Assembly (NCBI GenBank): GCA_914767715.1
Contig: OU612072.1
Coordinates: 10,912,001 to 10,976,000, forward strand
DNA: 64,000 nt
Direction: 5' to 3'
Source: Membranipora membranacea
Taxonomy: Eukaryota > Bryozoa > Gymnolaemata > Cheilostomatida > Membraniporidae
The notes under the pieces were generated by a model. That model was not told the DNA's origin and searched no databases. It saw nothing but the letters and a program-made list of their open reading frames with translations. A program made the position numbers and the translations under genes. Shown piece by piece: positions 61,839-64,000 of the stretch (positions are counted from its first letter, which is position 1; every line of letters starts with the position of its first letter).

Positions 61839-64000
61839 AAAGAAAAGTCCAGGTGTGGTCCTCACAATGAAAGAATAAAAAAACTGGCACTTGTTGCCAA
61901 CGGCCTGGCAGGCTTGCCGGCTAGCAACACAGACTGTAAGTTGTCAAATAGTCTTTCATTGATCAAGGGAATTTTGCATAGGTTTGACTAGTGTAAAGCC
62001 AGTACCCGAAATTCAATAATATCGAGGTATCAAACTGATTCGAAGGAATTACTATCTAAAAATCCTGCAACATTTACTTGAAAACCTTGTACAAATATCT
62101 GTCATGAACTTGCAACTGGGTAACGAATGCGTTTTAGTGCAGTTTGGATGTAGACTCTGGTTATTTCTCAATTCAGGTTAGTACTACTGGCAACCTTCTA
62201 ACTGATCAACTGGGGAAAGCTATTAGCTTGCAGATGACCTTTTGTTGCTATAGTGCTTTGATAGTTTTAGGCTTGATTGCATATAATTAGTAGTGTTTTT
62301 CTTGCTTCAGATTTTCAGATTTATTACTGTATGACTAAAAGGTTTTGTTCCACATGCCATGTACATAAAAATGTATGTGTTTTTTTTTCTTTCTTTTTAC
62401 CAACAGACGAAATGTTGTGCAAGATTGGGGAGGGCGGAAGAGAGACAGAGGAGTGCAGAGGAGAGACAGGGGAGAGAGGACGGGAGACAGGGGAGGGAGG
62501 AGGAGTGACGGATGAGGACGGAGGAGAGACAGATCAGGGAGGTGGAGTGACAGATGAGGACGGAGGAGAGGCAGAGGAGGGTAGAGGAGAGACAGGGGAG
62601 GGAGGAGGAGAGACAGACGAGGACAGAGGAGAGGTGACAGAGGAGGACATAGAGAACATGATAAGATCATCAACATCTGAGAATAATGGTTAGTCTAAGA
62701 AGGACATTTCCCTAAAAGAAGATTCCCTGATCCTTAATCACCTCCAGCCACTAAATTTCCAAAGTCATCCATCAAATTGTCAACATGTATTGTCATACAA
62801 GGCTTGCTTTATGTGAGTTATGATTATTCCTACGGTTTGCAGGTCTTTTTATGCAAATGCAAAAACCTCATGACTATGTTTTTGCGCTGTAGAAATAATG
62901 AGATGGTCTATGTGTCGCATTTAGGACACAAGTCCTTGAAGACTCTTTACAAAATCACCACTTCTAGGCAGTTAACTCACACAACTCTGATAATGTCTTG
63001 CGCTAGATAACATTTCATCAATCCGTTGTGTCGCAGTGTTGAATTTATTTTTGTTAGAGAGTGAGGATGATAGCAAGAAGGTGGAGGAAGAGGAAACATG
63101 GAATGTGGAGGCAATCCTCAAAGAAAGAATTGTAAGTTAACATTCTAGATGCGCCGGAGTTTTATTTCCCACTTAGCCAACAAATTCTAACTCAGGTCAT
63201 TCGATGGTTGCATTGCGTATTCATGGAAAGCCGGATGCGGTCAAAAATTTGTCCTCCATTGTCAGGTCACATGTTGAAATCTTGACTATTGCTCATGTTG
63301 TTGACGGAGGTATGTTTTCCATACTTGGATCCCAAAAAGAAAATTTCTATGCCCTTATTTGTAATTTCTGTCTCATTGATAATAAGGTGTATATTGTAAT
63401 TGAATTGGTTTTTATACTGAAATTAAATTGTAGTGGTACCAACACCCAGAATAAAAGAAAGTTCGTAATTGACTCCAAAGGGCTATTTGGTGTTTGCTCA
63501 GTGATTAAAAACAGGTAGGCTGATACTTGTGAATATTTTATTTCCAGAATAAGAAGAGAGGAATAAGCGAATGGTTAGTGCAGTGGGAGGATGAGGGCAG
63601 GTTAGTATTAGTAAACAACCTGTCGCTATCAGTTTTTTTGTCACAATTCACACATAGTTGCATGGTAACTACAATGAATTTGCAGATCATATTTGATAGT
63701 GTCATATTGTTTCCACTCTGTTCATCTATATGGAAAAGTGAGTCTTCAAGACAAAATTAACGCTCCCTGATTTCTCTAAAATTACTTTGACCATATCATA
63801 GTCACTAAGTGTGATAAAGCGTGTAGAATAGGATGACTGGTAAATCGGTAAACAGGTTAATTTTAATGTTTTAGCCTTTATCTTCATTGCATCATTGTCT
63901 ACAGTACCCATGTACTAATCTATGCTATTTTTTTCCCTCTTAGCAAGAGATGGAAACCTACATGGGAGCCGTTGAGCAACATCTACAACACCAGCAAGTT
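61839..64000 (+). CDS. Chromodomain protein, five exons, open at right edge
   Basis: Exons with compatible phases: 61839-61935 (NERIKKLALVANGLAGLPAS, phase 1); 62407-62688 (EMLCKIGEGG, then imperfect GGETDE/GGETGE-type repeats, then EEDIENMIRSS, phase 1); 63058-63131 (SEDDSKKVEEEETWNVEAIL, phase 0); 63548-63600 (NKKRGISEWLVQWEDEG, phase 2); 63944 to the window end (SKRWKPTWEPLSNIYNTSK). The last three exons make a chromodomain: WNVEAILKER, WLVQW and TWEPLSNI match the family's Y-x-VE, YLVKW and TWEP signature. Chromodomains bind methylated histone tails. Two of the three cage aromatics appear kept (Trp in WNVE, Trp in VQW); the third position looks acidic. The preceding linker is strongly acidic. 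Earlier exons and the C-terminus are unknown. A chromatin role is inferred from the domain only. Confidence 0.7.

Noticed and set aside
62335-62676. Minus-strand Leu/Pro-rich open frame of 113 residues
   Set aside because: Antisense shadow of the acidic repeat exon of the chromodomain gene, which has matching splice phases.

Overview
The window looks like nuclear DNA of an AT-rich invertebrate animal. It shows GT-AG introns, short exons, several non-LTR retrotransposons, small inverted-repeat transposons, minisatellites and animal-type domains (PLAT/lipoxygenase, a chromodomain). No operons, bacterial ribosome binding sites or CRISPR arrays are visible. A sponge, cnidarian or similar early-branching animal fits the gene content. 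That is inference and cannot be settled from this sequence.

Layout. 1-7 kb: mostly non-coding, with a small two-exon gene on the minus strand (about 6.0-6.9 kb) and a decayed copy of it (about 2.7-3.9 kb). 7.7-14.15 kb: a very large inverted repeat (arms about 1.7 kb, left arm split by a 2.3-kb insertion) carrying tRNA-like sequences in both arms. 14.5-15.8 kb: a three-exon gene for a cysteine-rich single-pass membrane protein. 16.26-19.12 kb: a tandem duplication in which only the first unit holds a 1.0-kb inverted-repeat transposon, so the second unit is a natural empty site.

20.4-42.1 kb and 56.7-60.4 kb: three damaged copies of one secreted PLAT-lipoxygenase gene. Copy A (20.4-23.1 kb, minus) has lost the iron-binding exons and carries stops. 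Copy B (25.6-42.0 kb, minus) keeps nearly the whole catalytic domain, including the His ligands and the C-terminal Ile, but has frameshifts and a 288-bp MITE inside the exon carrying the third His ligand. Copy C (56.7-60.4 kb, plus) keeps only the N-terminal half. The last intron of copy B is 10.8 kb long and is packed with a 16/20-bp minisatellite family, two LINEs, a TA-flanked inverted-repeat transposon and two copies of the 1.0-kb element.

42-53 kb: a mosaic of direct duplications (43.6-49.5 kb) with repeated terminal exons, a degenerate ~140-bp tandem family, a 25-G run, and a probable minus-strand gene starting near 53.17 kb. 53.5-56.1 kb: a 45-bp minisatellite, a tRNA-like sequence, a cluster of three GC-rich perfect hairpins and a 196-bp foldback. 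61.8-64.0 kb (open at the right edge): a multi-exon plus-strand gene with an acidic Gly/Glu-rich linker and a C-terminal chromodomain split over three exons.

The best-supported unusual content is the decaying lipoxygenase cluster with its reconstructable transposon histories, the minisatellite-filled intron, the empty-site-proven transposon family, and the uncharacterised chromodomain and membrane-protein genes.
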